From the NCBI RefSeq assembly GCF_000787855.1, contig NZ_BBPQ01000026.1:33617-97616 (forward strand): a stretch of DNA of 64,000 bases, in the 5' to 3' direction. Below are positions 57,514 to 64,000 of this stretch, in pieces (the stretch's first letter is position 1; each line of letters starts with the position of its first letter). Below the pieces are notes generated by a model that saw only the letters and a list, made by a program, of their open reading frames with translations, was not told where the DNA came from and did not search any database. This stretch comes from Streptacidiphilus anmyonensis. GTDB lineage: Bacteria; Actinomycetota; Actinomycetes; Streptomycetales; Streptomycetaceae. The position numbers and the translations under genes are program-made.

Positions 57514-59587
57514 GGGCCAGGAGCTTCGGATCCGTCAGGGCCTCCTTGGACGGCAGCAGCAGTCCGGCGGTGGTGAAGACCACCATGTCCCCGGTGAGGT
57601 CCTGCCACCGCAGCGGCGGCAGCGACGGGTCGAAGACCATCTGCCCGAAGCGGTCCTCGGCGACAATAGCCAGCATGTCCGCCAGCTGCGCTGCCTCCTG
57701 CGCGCGTCGGCTGCCCTGGTCCTCGCCCGCCAGTGCGGCGAGGTAGTCCAGGACCGCGCGCATGCTCGGGGCCTTGGATGCGGCGACGTGGTGGACCGCG
57801 TGGCTCAGCAGGGCACCGGCCGGCGACATGGCGCCGACGCCGAGCTGCAGGGTGAGATAGCTGATCGCCCACCGGGCCCCGTCGGCAGCCGGGAACAGCC
57901 TGAGCGGATCGATGCTGACGGTGGCGGTGGCCGCATCGACGATCTGTGCCCGACCCGAGGTTGCGGCCCGGGCGAAGGAAGCCCACTCCCTAAGCGGTGT
58001 CCGGTCGATGACGATGGCCTGCCCGCCGCGGTCCACCACGCTGATCGCCAGCGTTTTTTGCACGATGCTCTTGCCCGACCCGAGCTCGCCCACCACCCCG
58101 AGGGAGGCGGAGCGGTTGCGGCCAGGGGCTCCGGCGAGGTCGATCAGCACGGGCAGCGAGGTGCCGCTGTCGGCGCTGAACCCGGCCAGGGCTCCGCCTT
58201 CGTCGCCCAGTTCGACGCTCGTGCCGGCCCCGCGCAGCGCCCAGTCCCCGGACAGCTCGTGCTGGCGGAACTCCCGCAGCCGAGGAGAGGAGGGGCTCCC
58301 TGGCAGCGCGAGGGAGAAAAGAGTCTCCTGGCTGCCGACCGGTCGCACGATCTGGTAGTTCAGGCCGGTGAACGCCCCGGCCAGAGTCCTGGCGCGCTGC
58401 TCGGCCTCGCCCGGCGTCGTGCCCCACACCGTCAGCGCGGTGACCGACTGGACCTCGACCTCGCTGGTGGTCTGCTCCAGGCGGTTGCTCTCCTCGCCCA
58501 GGTCGCCGGCCGCGTTGTAGATGCTGTCCGGCAACCCGGAGGTCTCGGCCCCGTACTGGTCGGCCTGGTCCACCAGTTCCCGCTTCTTGCGACGGACCGA
58601 GATCTTCGCCTTCTCCGACGGGACCACCAGCAGGTCGATGACGTAGTCCACGGGGAACGGCGTCATCTCCAGCTGCGCCAGCACATCCGCCGCCGACGCC
58701 ACCGCGGTGGCGGGCTGCTCAGCCACCACCAGCTGCGCCTGGTAGGAGGTCCCGGCCTCGCTCTCCACCTCCAGCCAGCGGCGGGCGATCAGCGACGTCC
58801 CGCCCCCGTCGCCGTGCCCGAGGCCGCGCGCGCTCCGCCCGCGGGCGCTCGTTCTGTCTTCGACGTCCGAGGGGCCGCCGAAGCCGGCGGCCGGGAGGCC
58901 GCCCTCGGTGAGCCGTACCTGCCCCAGAACCAGGTAGGACGGCGAGCGCAGAGCGCCGCCGATGATCCGGCCCCCGCCGGTCGGCGACCGCTCGGCCTCC
59001 ATCAGCAGCGGCTCCTCGAGCCCACGGCAGATCGCATGCCGGCACATCCACACGATCTCCGCCGGGCGCGCGGGCCGCAGGCCGGGCCCGGAAGAAAGGG
59101 ATGCGGCCAGGTGCCGGGCCTGCTGCCGGTAGGCGGTGACCTCCTGCTCGGTCACCGGCACGGGTGCCATACCGAGCAGGTCCGCCAGCTCCGTCCACGT
59201 CGCCGCCAGCTGGCCGGCCCACGCCGCCTGCCTGGTCGGGGCCTTCAGCGGGACGGCGAGCCAGTGCGTGCGCCGGAACATCTCATCGCCCGCGAGCCAC
59301 GCGAACCACGCTTGCGCGGTCTCCTCCCACCCGGGGTGGCGCACCAGATCGACGTCCTTGACCATCCGGGAGACCACCTCGCCCGCGTCGATCCGGGCGG
59401 CCAGCCCGTACCAGCGCGGCGCCCCGTCGAGCTGACGAACCATCGACGTCAACCGGGACACCAGCTCAGCCCGCGCCCGAGCAGGCGCGTACCGGTAGGA
59501 GACGGCGGTGACACGGAAGACGGCCCACACGGTGCCGGTGCTCGACCAGAGAAGGTTGTCGACGATGTGACGGATCGGAACACGCAT
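57494..59587 (-). CDS. VirB4/TraC-like conjugation ATPase, interrupted by a frameshift
   Basis: A frame of 697 residues from ATG 59587, five bases after the previous stop. It has the N-terminal VirB4-like domain, the Walker A GVVGELGSGKSIVQKTLA in the right place, and VDRGGQAIVIDRTPLREWAS. It should continue past KLLAQRR into LEALIGRAV but instead stops as WRR. Joining both frames gives about 869 residues, the normal size for the family. Without the C-terminal half the Walker B is lost, so transfer would fail unless the shift is an assembly error or is bypassed. Confidence 0.82.
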   Translation of the reverse strand: MRVPIRHIVDNLLWSSTGTVWAVFRVTAVSYRYAPARARAELVSRLTSMVRQLDGAPRWYGLAARIDAGEVVSRMVKDVDLVRHPGWEETAQAWFAWLAGDEMFRRTHWLAVPLKAPTRQAAWAGQLAATWTELADLLGMAPVPVTEQEVTAYRQQARHLAASLSSGPGLRPARPAEIVWMCRHAICRGLEEPLLMEAERSPTGGGRIIGGALRSPSYLVLGQVRLTEGGLPAAGFGGPSDVEDRTSARGRSARGLGHGDGGGTSLIARRWLEVESEAGTSYQAQLVVAEQPATAVASAADVLAQLEMTPFPVDYVIDLLVVPSEKAKISVRRKKRELVDQADQYGAETSGLPDSIYNAAGDLGEESNRLEQTTSEVEVQSVTALTVWGTTPGEAEQRARTLAGAFTGLNYQIVRPVGSQETLFSLALPGSPSSPRLREFRQHELSGDWALRGAGTSVELGDEGGALAGFSADSGTSLPVLIDLAGAPGRNRSASLGVVGELGSGKSIVQKTLAISVVDRGGQAIVIDRTPLREWASFARAATSGRAQIVDAATATVSIDPLRLFPAADGARWAISYLTLQLGVGAMSPAGALLSHAVHHVAASKAPSMRAVLDYLAALAGEDQGSRRAQEAAQLADMLAIVAEDRFGQMVFDPSLPPLRWQDLTGDMVVFTTAGLLLPSKEALTDPKLLAQRRWRR

Positions 59588-59592
59588 CAGGG

Positions 59593-60261
59593 TCAGGCCT
59601 TCTTCACAGGTGTCCGGGCGCCGGACTGCTCCAGCAGCAGGTCCAGCGAGGAACGGGGAGCGGCGGTCACGGACGCCGGTGCCGCCGCGCGGCCGGTCCG
59701 CGAGGCGGGCTCCGGCTCGGCTGCGCGATCGTGGTGCGGCGGCTGGGGGCGGCGCCGCGCCGACCGGATCGACCCAGCCGACGTCCTGGGCACTGGGCGG
59801 CCGCCCGGCGTGGCCGCAACGCGTCCTGGGGCGGCAGGCACGGCCGGCGAAGTGTCCGGCCGAGCGACCGGGTCGGTGTCGGTGATGAAGAAGCCGCCGT
59901 GCAGCCGGGTCGGGGCCAGGTCGCGGGCCGGCCGTCCGGCGATGCGGCCGCACCGGGGCTGAACCAAAAGGAGGATCCACCCCCACACCGCGGCCTCCGG
60001 CACCCGCCCGCCGATCCGCGCGCACCGCGCCGCCCACACCGCGAAGCCCAGACCGACGAGCGGCAGCGGCCCGAACAGCGGCCACCACAAGGGGATCGTC
60101 TTGCCCAGCACCAGCAGGCCGACCCCGGCGACCACGAGCTGCGGCCGCGAGTACGGGCCCAGCCACAGCCGGATCTCGCCGAGCTTGCCCAGCACCCACG
60201 GGTGCCGCCGCGCCCGGGTGTAGGAGCGCGCGACCGGCACCTCCACCCAACCGGTGCTCAC
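59593..60261 (-). CDS. Small membrane component of the transfer operon (PrgI-like position)
   Basis: A 222-residue protein with two helices (LVVAGVGLLVLGKTIPLWW and LVGLGFAVWAARC) preceded by RSYTRARRHPWVLGKLGEIR, and a long Pro/Arg-rich cytoplasmic tail. The order (TcpC-like, small channel protein, this, VirB4) matches the place of PrgI/VirB3-type proteins in Gram-positive systems, an inference from synteny. The GTG start overlaps the upstream stop (GTGA). Confidence 0.62.
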   Translation of the reverse strand: MSTGWVEVPVARSYTRARRHPWVLGKLGEIRLWLGPYSRPQLVVAGVGLLVLGKTIPLWWPLFGPLPLVGLGFAVWAARCARIGGRVPEAAVWGWILLLVQPRCGRIAGRPARDLAPTRLHGGFFITDTDPVARPDTSPAVPAAPGRVAATPGGRPVPRTSAGSIRSARRRPQPPHHDRAAEPEPASRTGRAAAPASVTAAPRSSLDLLLEQSGARTPVKKA

Positions 60262-60575
60262 CGCCGCACCCCAGTGCTCGCGGTGGGCAGGAGCTGGACC
60301 GGGCGGTGGAGCGGCGCCAGGCCGTGGGCGTCCGACTGAAGCTCGCTGGCGACGACCGCTCCCAGGTTGTCCCGGTCCTGGTAGATGCCCAGGCAGATCA
60401 CCGCCAGCAGTGCCACGCCGATCCCGGCCTTGATGCTGAACCTCGTGATCACTTTCACCACGATCACCAAGCCGATGATCGCCTCCAGCGCGGGCCTGGC
60501 CCAGCTAGCGACGACACCGATCAAGTTGTCGCCGAGGTTGCCGAGGGCACCGGCCGTGTAGACGTGCTCGATCAC
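60258..60575 (-). CDS. Small two-helix membrane protein of the transfer operon
   Basis: A 105-residue protein with two hydrophobic segments (LEAIIGLVIVVKVITRF and IGVALLAVICLGIYQ) and a short tail, in the size range of TrbC/VirB2-type or TcpD-like subunits. It is coupled to the next gene and sits 57 bases after the TcpC-like gene. Confidence 0.6.
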   Translation of the reverse strand: MIEHVYTAGALGNLGDNLIGVVASWARPALEAIIGLVIVVKVITRFSIKAGIGVALLAVICLGIYQDRDNLGAVVASELQSDAHGLAPLHRPVQLLPTASTGVRR

Positions 60576-60632
60576 AGAAATCTCCGCAGAAGAGAAGAAG
60601 GAGAACAGGGGGAAGGAAAGGTGAAGGGGGCG

Positions 60633-61610
60633 CTACGGGGCGGTCGCGGTGATCGTCGGTGCGGGACCAGGGGGCGGTTCGGTGGACAGTGCCGGCCCGG
60701 ATTCAACAGAAGCGACCTCCCAGCGGCCGGCGCGGGCCCGCATCTTCAGCGCGTAGCCCAGCGGCCAGGCGGCGCCGCTCTGGTCCGTCGCGGTCACCTG
60801 GACCCAGATCTCGCAGCTGGCACCGTCCCTGGGCACGGATCCGTCCATCCCCGACTGCCCGACAGCGATCTGACCGACCTGCACCTGCGCGTACAGCGCC
60901 GAGGCAGGCGCCGGAATGTGAGCACCGGGGGACAGCAGCGCCGACACGTCGCCCTGCCCGGCCAGGTATGCGGTCAAGAACGCGGCCGCAGCGGCCGCCA
61001 GCGGCGTGCCCGCGGCAGCGTCATCGGGGTACAGGAACGGCGGCACCCCGGCCGGGGCGGGGGCTGCGACGGCAGCGGGCTGGGCGACGACCGCCAGAGA
61101 TCCCATCCCGCCCGTCGTCTGGTCCATCTCGACCGGCACGACGAAATACCGCACCGCGGTCTGGCCCGCCGTTTCCGCCTCGCAGCCCACGACCACCGAC
61201 CAATAGCCGGCGCGTAGCCGCGTATTGCGGACCGACGCGCACTGCGCCACCGACAACGCGGGTGCCTGGGTGTTCTGCGCCGTGCGCAGATCGACGTTCG
61301 GCGCGAGAGCGTGCAACGCGGCCAGGCTCGCATCGTCGGCGGTCCCGTCGGTACGCAGCCACAGCGAGACGAACAACTGCGCAAAGCCCGACGGGTCCTG
61401 TATGGCGACCGGTGGGGCCGACGCCGCGGCCGACCGGACGGCAGTGTGCGCAGGGACGCGGTCCGAGGCACAGGACGCGAACAGGGCGAGCGGACCGGCG
61501 GCGAGCGCAGCCCACACGGCGACGCGGCGCAGCCGGGCCTGGCGGTAGATGCGGTCCGGGCCGACGTCGTCGACGACGTCCTTGGCGGGTGGTGCGGGGG
61601 AGCGGTACAT
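60633..61610 (-). CDS. TcpC/VirB8-like conjugation protein
   Basis: A 325-residue protein. A cytoplasmic N-terminus (IYRQARLRRVAVWAALAAGP) runs into one membrane helix, followed by two NTF2-like domains: FAQLFVSLWLRTDGTADDAS in the first, and AAAAFLTAYLAGQGDVSALL with IWVQVTATDQSGAAWPLGYA in the second. This is the architecture of TcpC from Gram-positive conjugation systems. It is the first gene of the leftward operon. Confidence 0.76.
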   Translation of the reverse strand: MYRSPAPPAKDVVDDVGPDRIYRQARLRRVAVWAALAAGPLALFASCASDRVPAHTAVRSAAASAPPVAIQDPSGFAQLFVSLWLRTDGTADDASLAALHALAPNVDLRTAQNTQAPALSVAQCASVRNTRLRAGYWSVVVGCEAETAGQTAVRYFVVPVEMDQTTGGMGSLAVVAQPAAVAAPAPAGVPPFLYPDDAAAGTPLAAAAAAFLTAYLAGQGDVSALLSPGAHIPAPASALYAQVQVGQIAVGQSGMDGSVPRDGASCEIWVQVTATDQSGAAWPLGYALKMRARAGRWEVASVESGPALSTEPPPGPAPTITATAP

Positions 61611-61675
61611 CGGGGTCTGGCCTCCAGGGGGATCGGTCCTGTGCCCTGACCAAACCCCTGCGCGGTCACCGCTCC

Positions 61676-61823
61676 GGTAACCAGATCCACCCGCGCAGCA
61701 TCACGAAAACCAAACAGCCGGGAGGTAACCAGTAACCAGCCCCTCGGCTCGCCCGGTAACCAGCGCCTTGTGCTGGCACCGGGCCTGACGGCGTCCCATG
61801 GCCTTTGACCTGCACTGGTAACC
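61676..61823. promoter_or_regulatory. Cluster of GGTAACC sites upstream of the transfer operon
   Basis: GGTAACCAG occurs at 61676, 61724 and 61755, with an overlapping GTAACCAG at 61732 and GGTAACCC at 61817. GGTAACC is itself palindromic in its core (GGTTACC on the other strand). Five copies in about 150 bases just upstream of the first transfer gene suggest an operator array or an iteron-like binding region. No coding frame is supported between 61611 and 61955. Confidence 0.45.
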
Positions 61824-61955
61824 CATCTCGTGACCGAAGATTCGGCGGCTAGCCAACGATTCCAGCCCCGCCGTCGCCAGGCATCCGCTGCCCGACGCCA
61901 TGTCCCGCATCGGCGGAACGGACGGTGCTGCCTGCGGCCTGTAGGGCAGTTGCTG

Positions 61956-62457
61956 CGGCTTATCCCCGTATGGGCGGGAGGGACGGCGAGGGGGCAACCC
62001 CAGTCCTGGCCGTCCTCGGCTCACCCCCACGTCGGCGGGACGGACGGCTCGGGCATGCTGGGCTCCTCGTTCGCGGTCGGCTCACCCCCGCGTCGGCGGG
62101 GCGGACTCGGAGAGGCTCGCGACGGACAGCGTGGAGATCGGCTCACCCCCGCGTCGGCGGGGCGGACTACATGTGCAGCGGGACGCCGTTCTCCACGAGC
62201 GGCTCACCCCCGCGTCGGCGGGGCGGGCGAGGGTGTGGTTGTCGGAGAAGCCGACTCACCGCGGGGCGGACGTGAGAACAAAGGGCCCCAATCGAGAAGC
62301 AGACGGCTCACCCCCGCCTCGGCGGGACGGACATCATCTCGTCGGCGGTCATCTCGCCGGGGTCCGGCTCACCCCCGCGTCGGCGGGGCGGACATCGCCT
62401 GATAGGTGACGCCAAGGTTCGCGGACGGCTCACCCCCGCGTCCGCGGGGGTGCTCCG
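61956..62457 (-). CRISPR. CRISPR array, left arm, transcribed leftward
   Basis: Repeats (plus strand CGGCTCACCCCCGCGTCGGC followed by GGGGCGGAC) stand at 62017, 62078, 62139, 62200, 62304, 62365 and, as a hybrid, 62426. There is a shortened copy at 62252-62271 and a degenerate terminal copy at 61956-61984. Spacers are 32 bases except one of 23 (62229-62251). On the minus strand the repeat ends GTGAGCCG, the kind of 5' handle used by type I-E systems. Degeneration at the left end marks it as the trailer end, so the leader should lie near 62.43 kb, but another array is there instead. Confidence 0.9.
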
Positions 62458-62756
62458 CTGTCGGTGCTCGCGCCGACGCCTACGCCCGGGTCCGCCCCGC
62501 CGACGCGGGGGTGCTCCGGCTTCGTAGGGGGTTCGCGATGAGCCTGCCGAGTCCGCCCTGCCGACGCGGGGGTGCTCCGGAGGCTCGTGATGGGGCGTGA
62601 GCACACGCGCGTCCGCCCCGCCGACGCGGGGGGCTCCGGCCGGCGGCCTGGAGGTCGTCGTGTTCCAGGTCCGCCCCGCCGACGCGGGGGTGCTCCGCCT
62701 CCTGTGGCGGCCACACAACGGCGTCGCCGGTCCGCCCCGCCGACGCGGGGGGCCCC
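62426..62756 (+). CRISPR. CRISPR array, right arm, transcribed rightward
   Basis: Repeats (GTCCGCCCCGCCGACGCGGG followed by GGTGCTCCG) stand at 62490, 62551, 62611 (28 bases), 62669 and 62730 (3' end degenerate), plus the shared hybrid copy at 62426-62457. Spacers are 32, 32, 31, 30 and 32 bases. The repeat is the inverse of the left arm except for the handle (GCTCCG against GAGCCG). The terminal copy decays to GGGGCCCC, marking the right end as the trailer. No cas gene is in the window. Confidence 0.9.
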
Positions 62757-62813
62757 TATGGGTTTGGTCAAATTGGACGAGCACCGGTTCAAGGCGTCTG
62801 GAACGATGCTGCG

Positions 62814-63050
62814 GTGAATGCTGATGATCAGATAACGCAGGTGAGCGCTGACGGAGCCGAGTGGACGGGCGTGGTGAGCCAGCGTCTTCGTTGTTGTATC
62901 TGCGGTGAGCCGACTGCGGGCGCCAGGGATTACGTGCTCATCGAGCTGACAGCGCAGGTCGCAGGCCCGAGCCAGTGGCTGGGAGCCCATGCGGAGCATC
63001 TGAACTCTGCCCTCGCAGAAGGGTTCTCTGTAGAGGTTCACAAGATGTAG
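62814..63050 (+). CDS. Small hypothetical protein
   Basis: A 78-residue frame from GTG 62814 (MNADDQITQVSADGAEWTGV) containing RLRCCICGEPTAGARDYVLI, a CxxC knuckle that may bind a metal, and a C-terminal HAEHLNSALAEGF helix. It resembles short zinc-ribbon hypotheticals of streptomycetes. No operon partner. Confidence 0.5.
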   Translation: MNADDQITQVSADGAEWTGVVSQRLRCCICGEPTAGARDYVLIELTAQVAGPSQWLGAHAEHLNSALAEGFSVEVHKM

Positions 63051-63104
63051 CGGTCCCGTCCCGGTGGCGCCGTGTTTTGTGGGCCGCAGGCAGGGCTGGT
63101 TCCT

Positions 63105-64000
63105 TCAGGCCGCTTCGGGTGTCGGGGGTTCGTAGAAGGTGCCGTCTCGGAGCATCGCGAACAGGACGTCGGCTCGGCGTCGGGCGAGGCAGAGCAGGGC
63201 CTGGGTGTGGTGTTTGCCCTGGGCGATCTTCTTGTCGTAGTAGGTCCGGGAGACCGGATCGGAGAGCGATGCGAACGCGGAGAGGAAGAAGGCACGTTTG
63301 AGCTGCTTGTTGCCGCGCCGGGAGGGTTGCTCGCCGCGGATCGATGACCCGGAGCTTCGGGTCGCGGGGGCGAGACCCGCGTAGGCAGCGAGGTGGGCTG
63401 CCGTCGGGAAGCTGCCGTCGCCGACGTCGATGAGGATCCTGGCTCCGGTCCTGACGCCGATCCCCGGCATGGACGTCAGGACCTTCGAAAGAGGGTGGCT
63501 GTCCAGGAGTTCTTCGATCCGTCCGGCGAGGACCTTGCGCTGGTCCAGGACCGCAGTCAGCGAGCTGGCCAGGCTCGGGACGATCAGCGCGGCCGCGTCG
63601 GTGCCCGGAACGACGACGGTCTGCTCGTCGAGGGCGGTGAAGATGTCCTCGACCAGGCGCTCTGCCATCCGCGGGGCCTTCGGCCGAAGTAAGCCGACCA
63701 GGCGACGGCGTCCGGCCTTGCGGATCTGGGCGGGAGACCCGAACCGCTCCAGCAGCTGCAGGACGGCGGGGTGCTGGATGCGCGGGCCCAGCACGCGCTC
63801 CAGGTGCGGGTGGATCTGGGTGAGCAGGCCGCGCAGGCGGTTGCTGACGCGGGTGGCCTCGCCGGCCAGGTCGTCGTCGAAGCCGACGATCATCTCCAGT
63901 TCGGCGATGGTCTCGTCCTCGACGTCGACCGAGCGGAGCGTGTGCGGCATGACCCGGGCGGCGTCCGCGATGACGAAGGCATCCCGCGCGTCGGTCTTGG
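63105..64000 (-). CDS. IS110-family transposase, runs off the right edge
   Basis: The C-terminal ~298 residues of an IS110/IS1111 transposase. Near the window edge KTDARDAFVIADAARVM supplies part of the DEDD catalytic domain. The C-terminal Tnp20 region has MPGIGVRTGARILIDVGDGS, FPTAAHLAAYAGLAP and RRGNKQLKRAFFLSAF, including the expected Ser. The frame is intact to its stop at 63105, so this is probably a complete copy continuing beyond 64000. Confidence 0.9.
   Translation of the reverse strand, partial: KTDARDAFVIADAARVMPHTLRSVDVEDETIAELEMIVGFDDDLAGEATRVSNRLRGLLTQIHPHLERVLGPRIQHPAVLQLLERFGSPAQIRKAGRRRLVGLLRPKAPRMAERLVEDIFTALDEQTVVVPGTDAAALIVPSLASSLTAVLDQRKVLAGRIEELLDSHPLSKVLTSMPGIGVRTGARILIDVGDGSFPTAAHLAAYAGLAPATRSSGSSIRGEQPSRRGNKQLKRAFFLSAFASLSDPVSRTYYDKKIAQGKHHTQALLCLARRRADVLFAMLRDGTFYEPPTPEAA

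Noticed and set aside
57494..57520. Programmed frameshift in the VirB4-like gene
   Set aside because: No X-XXY-YYZ slippery sequence or clear downstream pseudoknot; a lost base is simpler, though the point is kept as a finding.
57788..59962. 724-codon plus-strand frame opposite the VirB4-like gene
   Set aside because: Shadow frame; the minus strand has Walker A and the operon overlaps.
61830..62784. Several frames encoding repeated SPPRRRGG or HPRVGGAD units
   Set aside because: These are translations of CRISPR repeats and spacers, not repeat proteins.
63105..64000. cas gene next to the CRISPR arrays
   Set aside because: The only sizeable gene to the right is an IS110-type transposase, recognised by KTDARDAF and PGIGVRTGARI; no Cas motif is present in the window.

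Overview
The window is high-GC actinobacterial DNA, most likely a Streptomycetaceae genome (Streptomyces, Kitasatospora or Streptacidiphilus). Supporting signs are the extreme GC bias with long shadow frames on the opposite strand, frequent GTG starts and 4-base start/stop overlaps, XRE regulators paired with DUF6879-type proteins, an RsbW-like ATPase beside an XRE regulator, and class I-E-like CRISPR repeats. It reads as an accessory region made of several blocks joined by mobile-element scars.

Block 1 (1-19.3 kb) is a catabolic island. A leftward set encodes an MFS transporter, a 2,4'-dihydroxyacetophenone-dioxygenase-like cupin, an SDR and a lactate-2-monooxygenase-like flavoenzyme. In the middle lie a TesB thioesterase, a regulator with two TetR domains and an alkylsulfatase. 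A rightward operon encodes a nearly complete beta-oxidation set: SCP2-type thiolase, SDR dehydrogenases, two MaoC half-proteins, acyl-CoA ligase, three acyl-CoA dehydrogenases (two in tandem) and 3-hydroxyacyl-CoA dehydrogenase. One reading is that the sulfatase or the transporter delivers an alkyl or aryl-alkyl substrate that is oxidised, CoA-activated and chain-shortened. The island ends abruptly against a truncated methyltransferase gene.

Block 2 (19.3-25 kb) is a patchwork. It holds the methyltransferase stub with a translationally coupled 40-residue peptide, a two-gene micro-operon, an XRE/DUF6879 pair, two IS1380-type remnants flanking a GNAT gene, and sequence with no convincing genes.

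Block 3 (25-36.4 kb, leftward) is a Gram-positive Tad/Flp-type pilus or secretion locus: lipoprotein, secreted protein, CpaB, TadZ, TadA, TadB, TadC, Flp-like pilin, three TadE/G-like proteins, and a large membrane LysM protein fused to a BTAD-type C-terminus. The lipoprotein/secreted-protein pair, its upstream elements and the 5' stub of cpaB recur at 47.1-49.3 kb as a segmental duplication.

Block 4 (37-46 kb) holds a leftward operon of a 47-residue peptide, a JmjC/Cupin_4 oxygenase, an aldo/keto reductase and an APH-fold kinase, which is a candidate peptide-modification (RiPP-like) locus. Next to it are an RsbW-like ATPase, an XRE regulator, a methyltransferase, a GNAT enzyme, an unrecognised protein and a PIN-domain remnant.

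Block 5 (49.5-64 kb) is mobile. Two IS630-type elements sit back to back and share one TA. They are followed by a leftward conjugation operon (accessory secreted protein, NlpC/P60 lytic enzyme, VirB6-like channel, VirB4-like ATPase broken by a frameshift, small membrane proteins, TcpC-like protein). Upstream of that operon lie a cluster of GGTAACC sites and then two CRISPR arrays fused head to head through a hybrid palindromic repeat, with neither cas genes nor a leader in the window. An IS110-type transposase runs off the right edge.
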